From contig NW_020312894.1 in assembly GCF_003265705.1 (NCBI RefSeq), positions 5,736,334 to 5,800,333 of the forward strand: a stretch of DNA of 64,000 nucleotides, in the 5' to 3' direction. The stretch's first letter is position 1, and the number at the start of each line of letters is the position of its first letter. A model generated the notes under the pieces. That model saw nothing but the letters and a program-made list of their open reading frames with translations. It was not told the origin of the DNA and did no database searches. Both the position numbers and the translations under genes were made by a program. The DNA is from Callorhinus ursinus. Its lineage: Eukaryota > Chordata > Mammalia > Carnivora > Otariidae. Of this stretch, positions 48,773 to 59,086 are shown in pieces.

Positions 48773-48846
48773 AGAAATGAGGATGAAATTCATCCATTTG
48801 TTCTGTTTTCTGTCACATACTAACTTTTAAATTTTTGAATAATACA

Positions 48847-49034
48847 GGGGCGCCTGGGTGGCTCAGTAGGTTAAGCATCTGACTCCTGATTTTGGCTCAG
48901 GTCACGATCCCAAGGCCATGAGATCGCGCCTCACATCAGGCCGCGTGCCGAAGGTGGAGTCCGCCGAGACCCTCTCTCACTCTCCCTGCCCTTCCCCACC
49001 TTGAGTGCACGTGAGCTCTCTTAAAAAAAAAAAA
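48847..49034 (+). mobile_element. can-SINE, older type, sense +
   Basis: The copy has the older body (gcatctgactcctgattttg, then cgcacatc-like and gtgcc...) and a degraded CT block. The AATAAA part is lost and only CTTAAAAAAAAAAAA remains. It is antisense to DOCK1. Confidence 0.9.
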
Positions 49035-49675
49035 TTGAATACAAACGAAGGTATTTCAGTTTTAAACCCATACACACACCCAGACACACTTCACACATAA
49101 TTTAAACCTCAGTTTTTCCATCCGAACAAAGAGAAACTTATACTGAGACAAAAGCAAGAACTAGGAAAGAGACCACATTACAAATGACAGGAATGGCAGA
49201 GACGAGATTTATAATATTTTGTTCAACAAATATTAAGTGAGAGCCTTTATGTAGCAGGCACTGGTGTAGACACTACCTTCCAGCCAGTCGTGTTGCAGAA
49301 ATAACAACAGGCCAAAGGACCGAAAATGACATTGACAAAAAACAAAAGTTTGGCAAAGCAAGATTAAGACAAGAGTGATACTATTGGGGGGGGTCTGGAA
49401 ACATAAAACCCTATGAAGACAACATAGGAAACAATTAGTTCAATCTTTAGTCGCCAGGTCCCTAAAACATTACAAGACCAAAACTCTACATTCAAATACC
49501 CACGTGCGTGCAAGGAAGAAGAAAGCAGACACTGGCCCAGATCCCGAAACAGCACTGGGTTCAGCTCCTCACCCCAGTGCTCTCTGTGAGAGCAAGAACT
49601 GCCATGGTGCTAGCGCTGTTCTCCTAACACTAACCAGAGAGGAAAGGGCGGAGGAAGCAGGGAAGCGCCACTGAC

Positions 49676-49833
49676 CTGATGAATTTGGACTCCACAGGGT
49701 CATAAAGAGACATGAGCACTTCGGCATCTTCTCCGATTTTACAAACCACATTTTTGAGGTTGACAAACAAGGCCAGAGAAGGGGTGGCAGCAAACTTCGC
49801 TTGTCTGTTAATGTCTATGTTCTGCTTTTGGGA
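49676..49833 (-). CDS. DOCK1: DOCK1 exon W6: linker before DHR-1
   Basis: This 158-bp exon codes for about residues 204-255 plus two bases of Ser256. It begins SQKQNIDINRQAKFAATPS and ends LYDPVESKFI. No catalytic motif is expected here. The acceptor is tacgtag and the donor is GTCAGT. The intron separating it from W5 is only 1.08 kb and holds a young can-SINE. Confidence 0.97.
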
Positions 49834-50129
49834 CTACGTAAGTAGAAAAAAAACAGAGTGGACATCAGCGATATTTACCACTAACCCTCGCTTTCTTTCT
49901 TCTCAACAGAAGAGGAAACTATGTGCAACCAGTTGGCATAACACAGCAAAGCCTCAAGTCACTTCCTTGTCCCACGTAAAGTTCTCAACACATGCAGGCA
50001 CCCAGCTGAAAGTAATTATGTCCTCTGCAAAGGTCACAATCCCTTAAGAGTTTGTCCTGAGTCCTGTCTTCAGATACTCGAGTGTCTACGCAATCACAAC
50101 GGTGTTTACATGCATACTTGCTTAATTTT

Positions 50130-50250
50130 TGTTTCTGCATTAGGCTAAATCCTCCGAGGACATTTCTGTCTTACTCATCCTTATGTCCTCAGTAGGTGGC
50201 ACACAGCAGGTGCCCAATAAAGACTTGCTGAATGAATGGCTGACTCAATG
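50130..50250 (+). repeat. L2-like LINE 3' end
   Basis: The run ggacatttctgtcttactca...ggtggcacacagcaggtgcc followed by caataaagacttgctgaatg is a typical L2 3' terminus. Confidence 0.6.
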
Positions 50251-50306
50251 AATTGATTTCTGAATATCTGCTATACAGAAGATCCCATTAAAGACCAGGG
50301 AAGATG

Positions 50307-50513
50307 GGGCGCCTGGGTGGCTCAGTCGTTAGGTGTGTCTGCCTTCGGCTCAGGTCACGATCCCAGGGTCCTGGGATCGAGCCCCGCATCCGGCTCCCTG
50401 CTCAGCGGGAAGCCCGCTTCTCCCTCTCCTACTCCCCCTGCTTGTGTTCCCTCTCTCGCTGTGTCTCTCTCTGTCAAATAAAATAAAATAAAATAAAATA
50501 AATAAAATAAAAT
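50307..50513 (+). mobile_element. can-SINE, young, sense +
   Basis: This is a full-length copy with perfect 16-bp target repeats aagaccagggaagatg (50291-50306 and 50514-50529) and a tail expanded as (AAAAT)n. It sits near the middle of the 1.08-kb W5-W6 intron, antisense to DOCK1. Confidence 0.96.
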
Positions 50514-50914
50514 AAGACCAGGGAAGATGAAAAAGACCAATAAGACTTGTGTTCCCGACCCTCATCAAGCTTAGAATATGTCCCTCCCTGGGCTCCTGCA
50601 AAGGAAATGCAGAGTCAAGTACCGTTTCCCATGACATGAGAACACAAAGTCAGTGTCATTAAGACCCTGCGTCCTACAGTGAAGTAAGTACCGCGTGACC
50701 CTCCCCCCACACAGGATGAGCTCCTTTCCAAAGTCCTCAACAGCAAGTTCTGACACTGGGCTCCCTTCCATTCTTCACCGTATGAAATACACAGTTTAGC
50801 TGTGCTTTTTTGGGGTTTTCGAGTGCAAATTCTGAGTTCCACTGGTGTTTTGCTAGTGTTGAACGCAGTTATTGGGAAAAGATACTCCAAAGGTAAATGG
50901 AGAGCAGACCTCAC

Positions 50915-51050
50915 CTTCTCTTCTTGCAATCTCTCCTCCACTTGCTTAGAAGCTATTTCATGAGCTCTAAAGAGACTAATCGTGCTAGTCAGTTCTGGAT
51001 CCAAAATGTTCCCGTCTTCATCTCTCACCACCAAGTCCAGGTCAAGAATT
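50915..51050 (-). CDS. DOCK1: DOCK1 exon W5: N-terminal region, helical segment
   Basis: This 136-bp exon codes for about residues 159-203. It begins [20 protein letters not shown] and ends in a charged helix ending VEERLQEEK. The acceptor ttgttgttgtag has a modest pyrimidine tract, and a (UG)22 tract sits about 135 nt upstream in the transcript (51187-51230). The donor is GTGAGG. Skipping this exon (136 bp) would shift the frame. Confidence 0.98.
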
Positions 51051-51183
51051 CTACAACAACAAAAATTCAGAACTTCATGGACACACACCACGGCCTTTGA
51101 AGGTGTGTGTTACTAAGTACGATGTGAACAGCACGGAGAGTTGAAAGCACACACCTACTATATATGTTTGGGGGAAGGGTACA

Positions 51184-51186
<3 letters not shown>

Positions 51187-51230
<44 letters not shown>
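51187..51230. repeat. (AC)22 microsatellite, (UG)22 in the transcript
   Basis: This is an uninterrupted 44-bp AC run on the plus strand. It lies 135-180 nt upstream of the W5 acceptor in the transcript, where it reads (GU)n. Confidence 0.97.
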
Positions 51231-51233
<3 letters not shown>

Positions 51234-52624
51234 ATGACATACAAACCCACGTGCCCAAATACTTAAAACTGGTAGCTGTGACATCATCACTGAGCTGGGC
51301 AGAAGAGGGTGGAAGAGCTGGAGCGGAGGCATACCCACCATTCTATTCTGGTAAGTTTTATATCACACAGCTTTCCTTCTACCTACAGTCAGTTCTAATC
51401 CCCAGTTAGCCCATCAGAAGATCTTCGATAAAGACATTCTATTGTGTTTCGACAACAAACATGTGGAAGTTATCCACAATAACATTAAGCAACTTTCTGG
51501 CCAGATGGCTAGATGAAGTAGCCAACTTAAAACACGAGTAGCATCTGTAATAGATCTGTCCATCTATATCTGGAAACATCTTTTTGGCAACATTCTCTCT
51601 GTTTCCCCAAATCCAACAAAATTTTAAGGTGATTTTTAGCACAATTTTTATTTAAAGAATAAACAAAGACCATTATGCAAAGAAAGAAACCAGGAGCTGT
51701 GCTATGTGATGTGTTATGGTTTTCTTTTTAATAAGATAACGAGGATCTTAACCACAGATGCCTTATACTTTGCCTTTGGGATTTTCTTCCTGCGATTAAC
51801 AAGTCTACAGAAGCAGGAAATTTTCGGGGTTTTTTTAAACCATACGGCAATGTAAAGAGTCTGTTGAAAGAAAGATAAATTTCAATTAAATAATGCCTTT
51901 AACAGTTATAGTTTTAAGAGGAAAGTTGACTTGGTAATAAAGACTCCAACCAGACAAACTCATCTCTGATTTCTCTTCTCTGAAGGTCACACACCTTAAC
52001 ACTGGATAGGAGTCTGATACCGTGTCAAGCAGGACCATTCTGATAGATATGCTGGGCCATCGCACCATTTGGAAGGCGGTCACAAAGACCTTGTTTTTCC
52101 CTCTGAGTATCTATTGAGCAAATCCACTGATGGTGAAGCAGAAGCAACATGTCAGCAACATGAGGCTTTCAAACAAATACAGGCTTTTCGCTCGGCATGA
52201 AAACAGCCTCCGTAGTTGCAATGATTGTGGGGTGCCTCAAGAGGACAGAAAGATATTTAAAAAAAAAAAAAAAAGGCTTTCGGGCTCTCATCAATTGTCA
52301 TTGTAACATGTTTCACTAATGAGGTAAAGCCCCTCTCCCAAATATTACTGCTCATCCAAACCCTGAACCTGTCCCCGGGAGGAGTCAGTGCTGGTATAGG
52401 TGGGGGTCAATGCTGGTGTGGGTGAAGTCAATGCTAACGAGGTAGGGAGAGAATCCCTTCTTGCATGGGCAGAGCCAGGGCTGGTTGAAGTTGATCTACA
52501 AAGTACCTGGCTTTAGGGGGAGGGGCCAGAGGTCCTGAATGCCACACCACATCAGGCTCCCTGAGGAGCCGAGGCCCAGGCTATATGTACCAGCTGCATG
52601 CATCCTGCCAGGTGCACCTCCCCT

Positions 52625-52745
52625 CACTCCTTCCAGGACAGGTGCTCAGACCCATTTCGCAAAAGAAGAAACCTAAGCTCAGAGACACATCTAGAAGAAC
52701 CCAGAGCCTGGATTCTGAGCCAGAACCCTCTCACGGCAGAGTCGA
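52625..52745 (-). repeat. MIR-like remnant
   Basis: The pieces agacccatttcgcaaaagaa, gaaacctaagctcagagaca and gcctggattctgagccagaa fit a reverse-orientation MIR. Confidence 0.55.
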
Positions 52746-54342
52746 GGCTCTTTCCAGAATGTTACATGGAAAATGGTACAGGAAGTCACCTGTCAGGGGT
52801 CTTCTTCATGCCAACCATTCTGCGTTTTCTCAGCAACAGTGCTCATAAGGCTCTGAATCCACAGTGAGCTTCCACTATGACGGTAGATCTTAGCACAGCA
52901 AGAGGGCCAAAGACTGTCTTATTAAGGACTGTATTTCCAACGAAAGTGTAAATAATGTTTTGGAACACTTCCTTTCTTAACTAGATTGTTCCATGACATA
53001 ATGTACTTTGGTTGCTTCCCACAGGCAAATTAAGCAGGTGGTTTCTGAATGGAAGTTTACTCCAATAGAAAACAGAATAAAAGCTCCAAAGGTTTGTTTT
53101 TTTTTAAGCAGGTCCTCATGAAATGGGTTTCCCTGCAACAATGTCTAATATCCTCCACACAGAAGTCTCTGACTTTTTTTGGGGGGGGGCCGGAAGAGAC
53201 ACCTTCTCCTGTACCCTTTTTAATCCAAATACTATATCTAACTAATAACGTTGTTTTTAGAAACTCTTCACACTTGAAAGGATGAAGTATTAGAAAACAA
53301 AATGATGTTATAATTCTGATTTTACAGAAAGGTTCTTTAGTTTACCCAGGGCGCCTTTCAGCTGAACAGCTGGGGACAAACCTCTCCCATTCTCTGAGCA
53401 TGCTGTCCTAATGTGTAAAATGAGAGGTTCCGATTCTCCCAGAAGTTCCCCAATCTGCTATCCAGCATGGTCCAACCCTGTTTTTTAAAAACTGCGATTT
53501 CCAGCCAGCATTCCACATCTTAGAAATCAGAATCTTCAGGAGAGGGTCCCATAATTGCATATTTTGAAAGCTCTCTAAGTGATTCTGATACAGACCAGCA
53601 TGTGGGAATCATGTGACCAGATCATTTTTAAAGGCTTCTTGCAGCTCTGACATTACAGGAACAACCAAATAGTTATCCCGTGGGAAAGGGCGTGGCCTCA
53701 CTCCGGTTACAGACTTGGCAGAATCATAATGAAGCAGTCTGCTCCTGCTCAGCATCCGGACGCCTTGCGAAGGGTAGAACGCACAGCGCTGCTAAAGGCA
53801 TGCAAGCAGAGCTGAGTGGAGGCCTGCTGTAGATGGGAACTTTTGCAAAAGACATCCTTACACAAAGCAAATTATTTGTTGTTTATCTGAGATTCAGATT
53901 TCTGGTGATAAGTTTCAAGGTGACCTTTGATGTCCCTTCCAACTCTTAGAACTTAGGATTCCACAAGGCAACCTGGTGCTTGTTATTGCACAAAGTACTA
54001 CCCGTGTCTGGACTCGAAGTCAAGTACTGTGAGCAGAAAATAACTAAAAGTCCCTTGTCAGGGGAAATCACGGCAGTGTCACCTATGGAAGAGTGAAAAT
54101 GACAGGTCACCCTGACCCCAGCTTCTCGGAGACAGGAACAGGTTTCGACAATGACTGTGAAAACTCCTGATTCTTAGAATCCAATAGAAAATAACCTATC
54201 CTTTTAAAAATGAAAACTATACCCTTACTTTGATGTTAGAAATTGTTTTATGATAAAATATGATTTTAACCTCCTCAAGGCTTATGGTAATGTTATTATA
54301 CTGGGTAACTTAAGCATGAAATCATCTTTCAAATAAACAAAC

Positions 54343-54491
54343 CTGTTTCCGTAATCAATTTTGGCAGTGACCTTCTTCTTCAGTTCTTTCAGCTCATCCT
54401 GTGGCAGAGTTCCAGAAAGAATCTGTGACCGCCATTCAATAAGGTCGTAGATCATGTGCCGCACACTGCGAAACATCTCCCTATTGTCTTG
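54343..54491 (-). CDS. DOCK1: DOCK1 exon W4: helical ELMO-binding region
   Basis: This 149-bp exon codes for about residues 109-157 plus two bases of Arg158. It includes [20 protein letters not shown] and a lysine-rich stretch ([13 protein letters not shown]). As I recall it, the sequence is identical or nearly so to human DOCK1, and it is the best single block for telling DOCK1 from its paralogues. The donor is GTTTGT, weaker than most in this gene. Confidence 0.98.
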
Positions 54492-57046
54492 CTATAGAGA
54501 GGGGAGAAAAGGCATGTATGAAGATTTTGGTAGGAAAAAACACTGTGGATTGTTTTTCAAATACACATGTAGTATATGCTTTATATGATGGGATTCAATC
54601 AATGTCAAAAGCATGAAACAGGAACACGATATGGAGCCTGTCTCGTATCAGGCCCTAAAAGATCAAAGGGATAAGAAGTAACGCAAAATCCTCAATATTC
54701 CTTCCAACGTTCCAGAGCATGTGTCCCTGAACAGAGAGGTGAACCAGAGCACAATATGGATGTGGAGCCGCAAACCGAGCCCATGAACTTCTAGTCCGTG
54801 GCCCACAGACGGGCTACCCTGAAACTCCCACAGAGTAAGTGTGAGTCTAAAGATCTTGCCATGGAGGGGCACCTGGGCGGCTCAGTGGGTTAAGCGTCTG
54901 CCTTTGGCTCAGATCATGATCCCGAGGTCCTGGGATCGAGCCCCGCATCGGGCTCCCTGCTCAGTGGGGAGTCTGCTTCTCCCTCTCCTTCTGCCTGCCT
55001 CTCTGCCTACTTGTGCTCTCTCTGTCAAAAAAAAAAAAAAAAATATTAAAAAAAAAAAAAAAAAAAAACCTTGCCATGGAATCTTCAATATTTTGAAAAC
55101 TGTGCCCTGTGCCATTCTCAGCACACCAGGCAACTGACCGCCAGGGCGTATTGGCAGCCAAGCTGCAGGGAACCCCACGCACTGTGCTTCATTCGGCGCA
55201 TATAGAGCAGTTCTGCCAGGAGTAAAATCTGAATCTGCAAGCTCTCGGTGCATTTACATCAAAAGGAAAACACAAATTCACATTTTTATCGTTTTCTACA
55301 TATTTTGAAGGGGTTGATGGTACAAAAAAAAAAAAAAAGGGCAACAGTTTTGCAACAGCCAAGAAATCAATTCATCAAGGAAATTAGGGACTGCCCCCTA
55401 ACTCCTAAAAGAAGCCACTGGTTCCTTCCATGAAAAGACATCTAGGAGACACTTAATTTGATAAAATTCTAAACATGGTCCCTACATATATATTAAAACA
55501 TGGCCATTGTTACTTTTGAAAATAACTTTTGCTCTACATATTTGACCCTCTCATCCCACTATTTCTAGTACATGACCTTCTTTCTAGCAATTTCTAAGAT
55601 CCCCACCCCCAACCTGTCAGAGAACACCCCAGCAGACTATCCTGTACCGCACAAGCTCCTCTTTATAGTATCATCCTAATGTTAATTTCTCAAAAAACAA
55701 CTAAATGGTCAAAAGTAATGGTTTATTCCACAACTAGGTTTGTTTCCTCTTACTAATTCATTTTTCTAAAGCCTTATCAAATATCTAAACTTCGTAATAT
55801 TGTTAACTTGTCTACAACCAGAGAGCATGGCAAAAAAACCAACTCACAGAAAAATACTGTAAGGAATTTTTTTCTAGCTTTGTACAAATCCAACAATGTA
55901 AGTCCACAAGAGGCAAACCTGCATTTCTAAAAAGGAAACCAAGGTGATGGCTGGGCATGGCTACCCCCGGCCGGAAGGCTAGAGCCATGCCCACTAACGG
56001 ATCAGTCAGCATCAGCCCTGTTTGTTTTGCTGCCATATTTTTGTTTAAAAATTGCTAAGTTGAACATGAAAGACCGACTACAAAATTGCTCAGATTTACA
56101 CAAAACATTCATGGCTAACTTTACGCTTTTCGGTTTTTGAGAACATTTGATGACCAATTACTGCAACTGCTTATTACTGTGCATTTACAAGAAACCACTG
56201 TATAATCAAAAACAACAAGCCTGCCCAGGGAGCAGCTGTGGGACTTTTGCAAGTTTTCTGTGTTCCCAAGAAATCGATGCACTGACTCCTCTCCAGAGCC
56301 CTTGCTTTGTGCTGACAACATTAGCATATGAGAAATCAACACTCTGAATAGAAATACAGGCTTAACAAAAGGTAATCTTCTGCAAATATGAATTCATGTG
56401 CAAAGAAATGCCCCAAGGGAATAGGAAATGGAAGATGTCCGAGTCTCAACTTCCCTGCATTAATAAGGGTTCTTCCATGATTGGGAGAACTGGACAGTTG
56501 TACACGGAGCTGGAATGTAAATGACTTCCCCACCTCTGTAACAGGCACACTTAGGTCTAGAAGACTATGTAAGTCTTACTCAAACGATAAGAGACAGACG
56601 ATGGCAAAAAAAATAAACAGCGACTGTTCTCTACTGCCTCCATAAATAAGCATCCATTACAGCTTAAGAGCAAATCTGAGTTTTCATGATCAAAATATAA
56701 ACATTGGGGTTACATCCAATGCAGCCTGCTTAATCCTGTCTTCCAAAGCGCTCGAGCAGCCCATCTCCCATTCTGCACAAGGAGGGGGAACCCCTTTATC
56801 AGTGTTTTGTCACAGTGGGCATGGTCACACCCCAACACAAAGCAGGTCCAAGAGGACAAACAGCCCCCCAGGGTGGCCAGAACAGGCCATGTGGCCTTCT
56901 TCACCCTGAGCATGACTCAGTCCGGAAGTTCTGCTTTTGAGGTTCCCAGGGAAAAGAAAAGAAAAAAAAAAAACCCATTGGTACAGCAAGGTCCAAAAAG
57001 ACCATTCTCTGTGTTTAAGCTCAGATTCAACGTCCCATTTTCTCAC
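54492..57046 (-). other. DOCK1 intron W3-W4
   Basis: This contains a can-SINE (54866-55069). The remaining ~2.3 kb is A/T-rich with no repeat that I can name. Confidence 0.8.
54866..55069 (+). mobile_element. can-SINE, sense +, A-tail expanded
   Basis: This is a full-length copy with two long A runs (17 and 20) around TATT. Target-site repeats cttgccatgga (54855-54865 and 55070-55080) are perfect. It is antisense to DOCK1 and pairs in inverted orientation with the 57733-57940 copy across exon W3. Confidence 0.95.
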
Positions 57047-57143
57047 CACATAGAGCTGCCTCCAGATGGTGGACCACTCCCGGAGTGTTGTGGTGACTTC
57101 CTGTATGAGCGGGAGGTCGCCCGGGATGACCGTTTCATGTTGC
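57047..57143 (-). CDS. DOCK1: DOCK1 exon W3: N-terminal helical region
   Basis: This 97-bp exon codes for about residues 77-108, from [14 protein letters not shown] to STIWRQLYV. It follows the SH3 domain and starts the helical region that, with SH3, contacts ELMO (family knowledge). Acceptor and donor (GTGAGA) are canonical. Because 97 is not a multiple of three, skipping it would shift the frame. It is flanked by a minus-strand can-SINE (57733-57940) on its 5' side and a plus-strand copy (54866-55069) on its 3' side. Confidence 0.97.
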
Positions 57144-57732
57144 CTAAGGGAAAAGAGGAAAGGACGGCCATGTTCATGGGTTTGTTAAAGTCTGCAAGTT
57201 GTACCTTGTAAATTCCAAATCTAGTCCACAGAATTAAATATTTAAGCAAACGGAGAGAAAATACACGAATAGGACTGTGTCCACAGATAGGAACACGCAC
57301 ACCTCTAAGAACGACAGGTAATATTTGTACAGAGCACGAGCGTGTTCACACCCTGCCCTACGTGTAAAGGGGTCTACCTCATACGTCACGGTAAAGAGGA
57401 AGGAGGCAAATAACATCCCATTGGAAGGCTTCAGAACGTCAAGGTCTGAGAGTACATTCATAATACGTGTACCCATCGATCTTATAGGTGCCATCAATCC
57501 TAGCCAGTATGTGTGGCATTAAAATGCAGGTTTGGGTGAAGATGATTTTTACATTTCCATCATGCATAAAAAACTCATTATATGATAATACAGAAAGCAG
57601 TTCTCCTTGGAGAAATATGAACAAGGCGGCAGCTCTCTCAAATGTCCGGAGGTACTCTGACATCCCAACACTCAGATTACCCTTTCCCTTTTCCCTGCAC
57701 CCCAAGAGAGGTTAACCCCTGACTTATCCTAA

Positions 57733-57940
57733 TTTTTTTTTCTTTTTTAAAGGTTTTCTTTATTTAATTGACAGAGAGAGAGAGACAGCGAGAGAGGGAA
57801 CACAAGCAGGGGGAGTGGGAGAGGGAGAAGCAGGCTTCCCGCGGAGCAGGGAGCCCGATGTGGGGCTCGATCCCAGGACCCTGGGATCATGACCTGAGCC
57901 GAAGGCAGACGCTTAACCAACTGAGCCACCCAGGTGCCCC
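57733..57940 (-). mobile_element. can-SINE, sense - (same sense as DOCK1)
   Basis: This is a full-length reverse copy: poly(T), AGGTTTTCTTTATTTAATTG, a GA-rich block, and the head ending GAGCCACCCAGGTGCCCC. Long target repeats are nearly perfect (aacccctgacttatcctaa at 57714-57732 and aaccctgacttattcttaa at 57941-57959). Confidence 0.95.
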
Positions 57941-57966
57941 AACCCTGACTTATTCTTAACTTGCTA

Positions 57967-57968
<2 letters not shown>

Positions 57969-58009
<41 letters not shown>
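57969..58009. repeat. (TG)n microsatellite, (CA)n in the transcript
   Basis: About 20 TG units lie directly after the target repeat of the minus-strand SINE. In the transcript they read (CA)n. Confidence 0.96.
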
Positions 58010-58012
<3 letters not shown>

Positions 58013-59046
58013 AATCATATCAGCCCTTGTTTTCCAGTCACATGCTCTGCATCAGGCCCTGTGAGGAAGGACTCAGAATATTTGGGACTGAGGAAGAGAC
58101 TGAAGGGAGGCTGGTGAAACTGGGCCACCTGGCCCCAGAATTCCCGAACAGACGGACTCCAACCAGCATGGAATGTGCACGGATTCTGAGATAGGTCCCA
58201 CCCATGTATCTCGATCTGGCTGGAGCCTAGATCGGTGGACGGGACTCTTACTTGGGCTCACATTGGGGTTTAGGCCTGCAGTGACCCGCTGATGGTCGGG
58301 ACTCCCCAAGGAAGGAACAGTGGAGTCCCTGAGAGAAGACCAGTCTCTGTGGACAGGTCTGGCCACATGCACCACCTGGAGCAGCAGGGACCAGATGTCT
58401 GAGGCAGGGGTCCGTATGGGACCACACCCCACGAAACTGTTTTTAGGAATTCCCCTGTGACGGGACATCATCAGTGTCTATTACAGAATATGGTTGTTAC
58501 AGCAGTCCTGCCAAGTCTGTCACCGAGGTTCCCAGTAAGGGTGCTGATGAATATGGGGTTCCTTACACTCTGCAATGCCATCCTTAGAAAGCCTCTTGGC
58601 GGGGGGGAGGTTGGGGTGGATTTCTCTTCTCTCAACAACTGGGATGTTTCCATCCTCCAAATCCTGAGTTTCATGCTGAATCCACTGGGCTCTTCCACTG
58701 GTGATCAGAAACTCGGAGCTCAATTAGACAACCCTGCTTCCACCACATATACAGGGCCTCACTGCTCATGCCGGGTCCTGGTCTTGGTTCTGCATCCTTC
58801 TCACTGTCTTCCTCTCCGTAGGCCTGATCTGTCCCTGGAACGAACGCGCCGACTGGCTCTAACGTACCTGCTCTGGCTTTGTTGTATTATGTCTGTAACC
58901 ACCTCGTTACCTGCAAGGGGTCAGCAAGGTACAAAGCCAACAGCAGCTTTCTCACAGGGTTGTCGGTAAGACCTACGGAAAGAACACCACGCGGGGCGTG
59001 GAAGATTGGGCAGGGCACAGCAGGCACCCAGCCAGTGGCGGCGGCT

Positions 59047-59086
59047 CCATCCCAGGACCCTGGGACCGTGACCTGAGCCGAAGATT
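59047..59086 (-). mobile_element. can-SINE fragment
   Basis: A 40-bp piece (catcccaggaccctgggacc then gtgacctgagccgaag) matches the internal body of the minus-strand can-SINE at 57866-57905. Head and tail are absent. Confidence 0.6.

Larger units (their letters stand above)
48089..49675 (-). other. DOCK1 intron W6-W7
   Basis: In this 1.6-kb intron two can-SINEs of the same orientation stand 74 bp apart (48563-49034). A short ancient repeat motif (gcaggcactggtgtagacac) lies near 49255. Confidence 0.85.
49834..50914 (-). other. DOCK1 intron W5-W6 (1,081 bp)
   Basis: This holds an L2-like 3' end (50130-50250) and a young can-SINE (50307-50513). Nothing else is recognised. Confidence 0.85.
51051..54342 (-). 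other. DOCK1 intron W4-W5
   Basis: This contains the (CA)22 tract (51187-51230), an A16-type run (52258-52274) and a MIR-like remnant (52625). The stretch 53330-53640 reads like an old interspersed repeat (gaatcttcaggagagggtcc...gattctgata) that I cannot name. Confidence 0.8.

Noticed and set aside
57768..57959. Several 60-110 codon frames covering 6239-6451, 54841-55253, 57747-57959 and similar places
   Set aside because: They are translations of can-SINEs, recognisable by the recurring peptide from the GGCTCAGGTCATGATCCC body.
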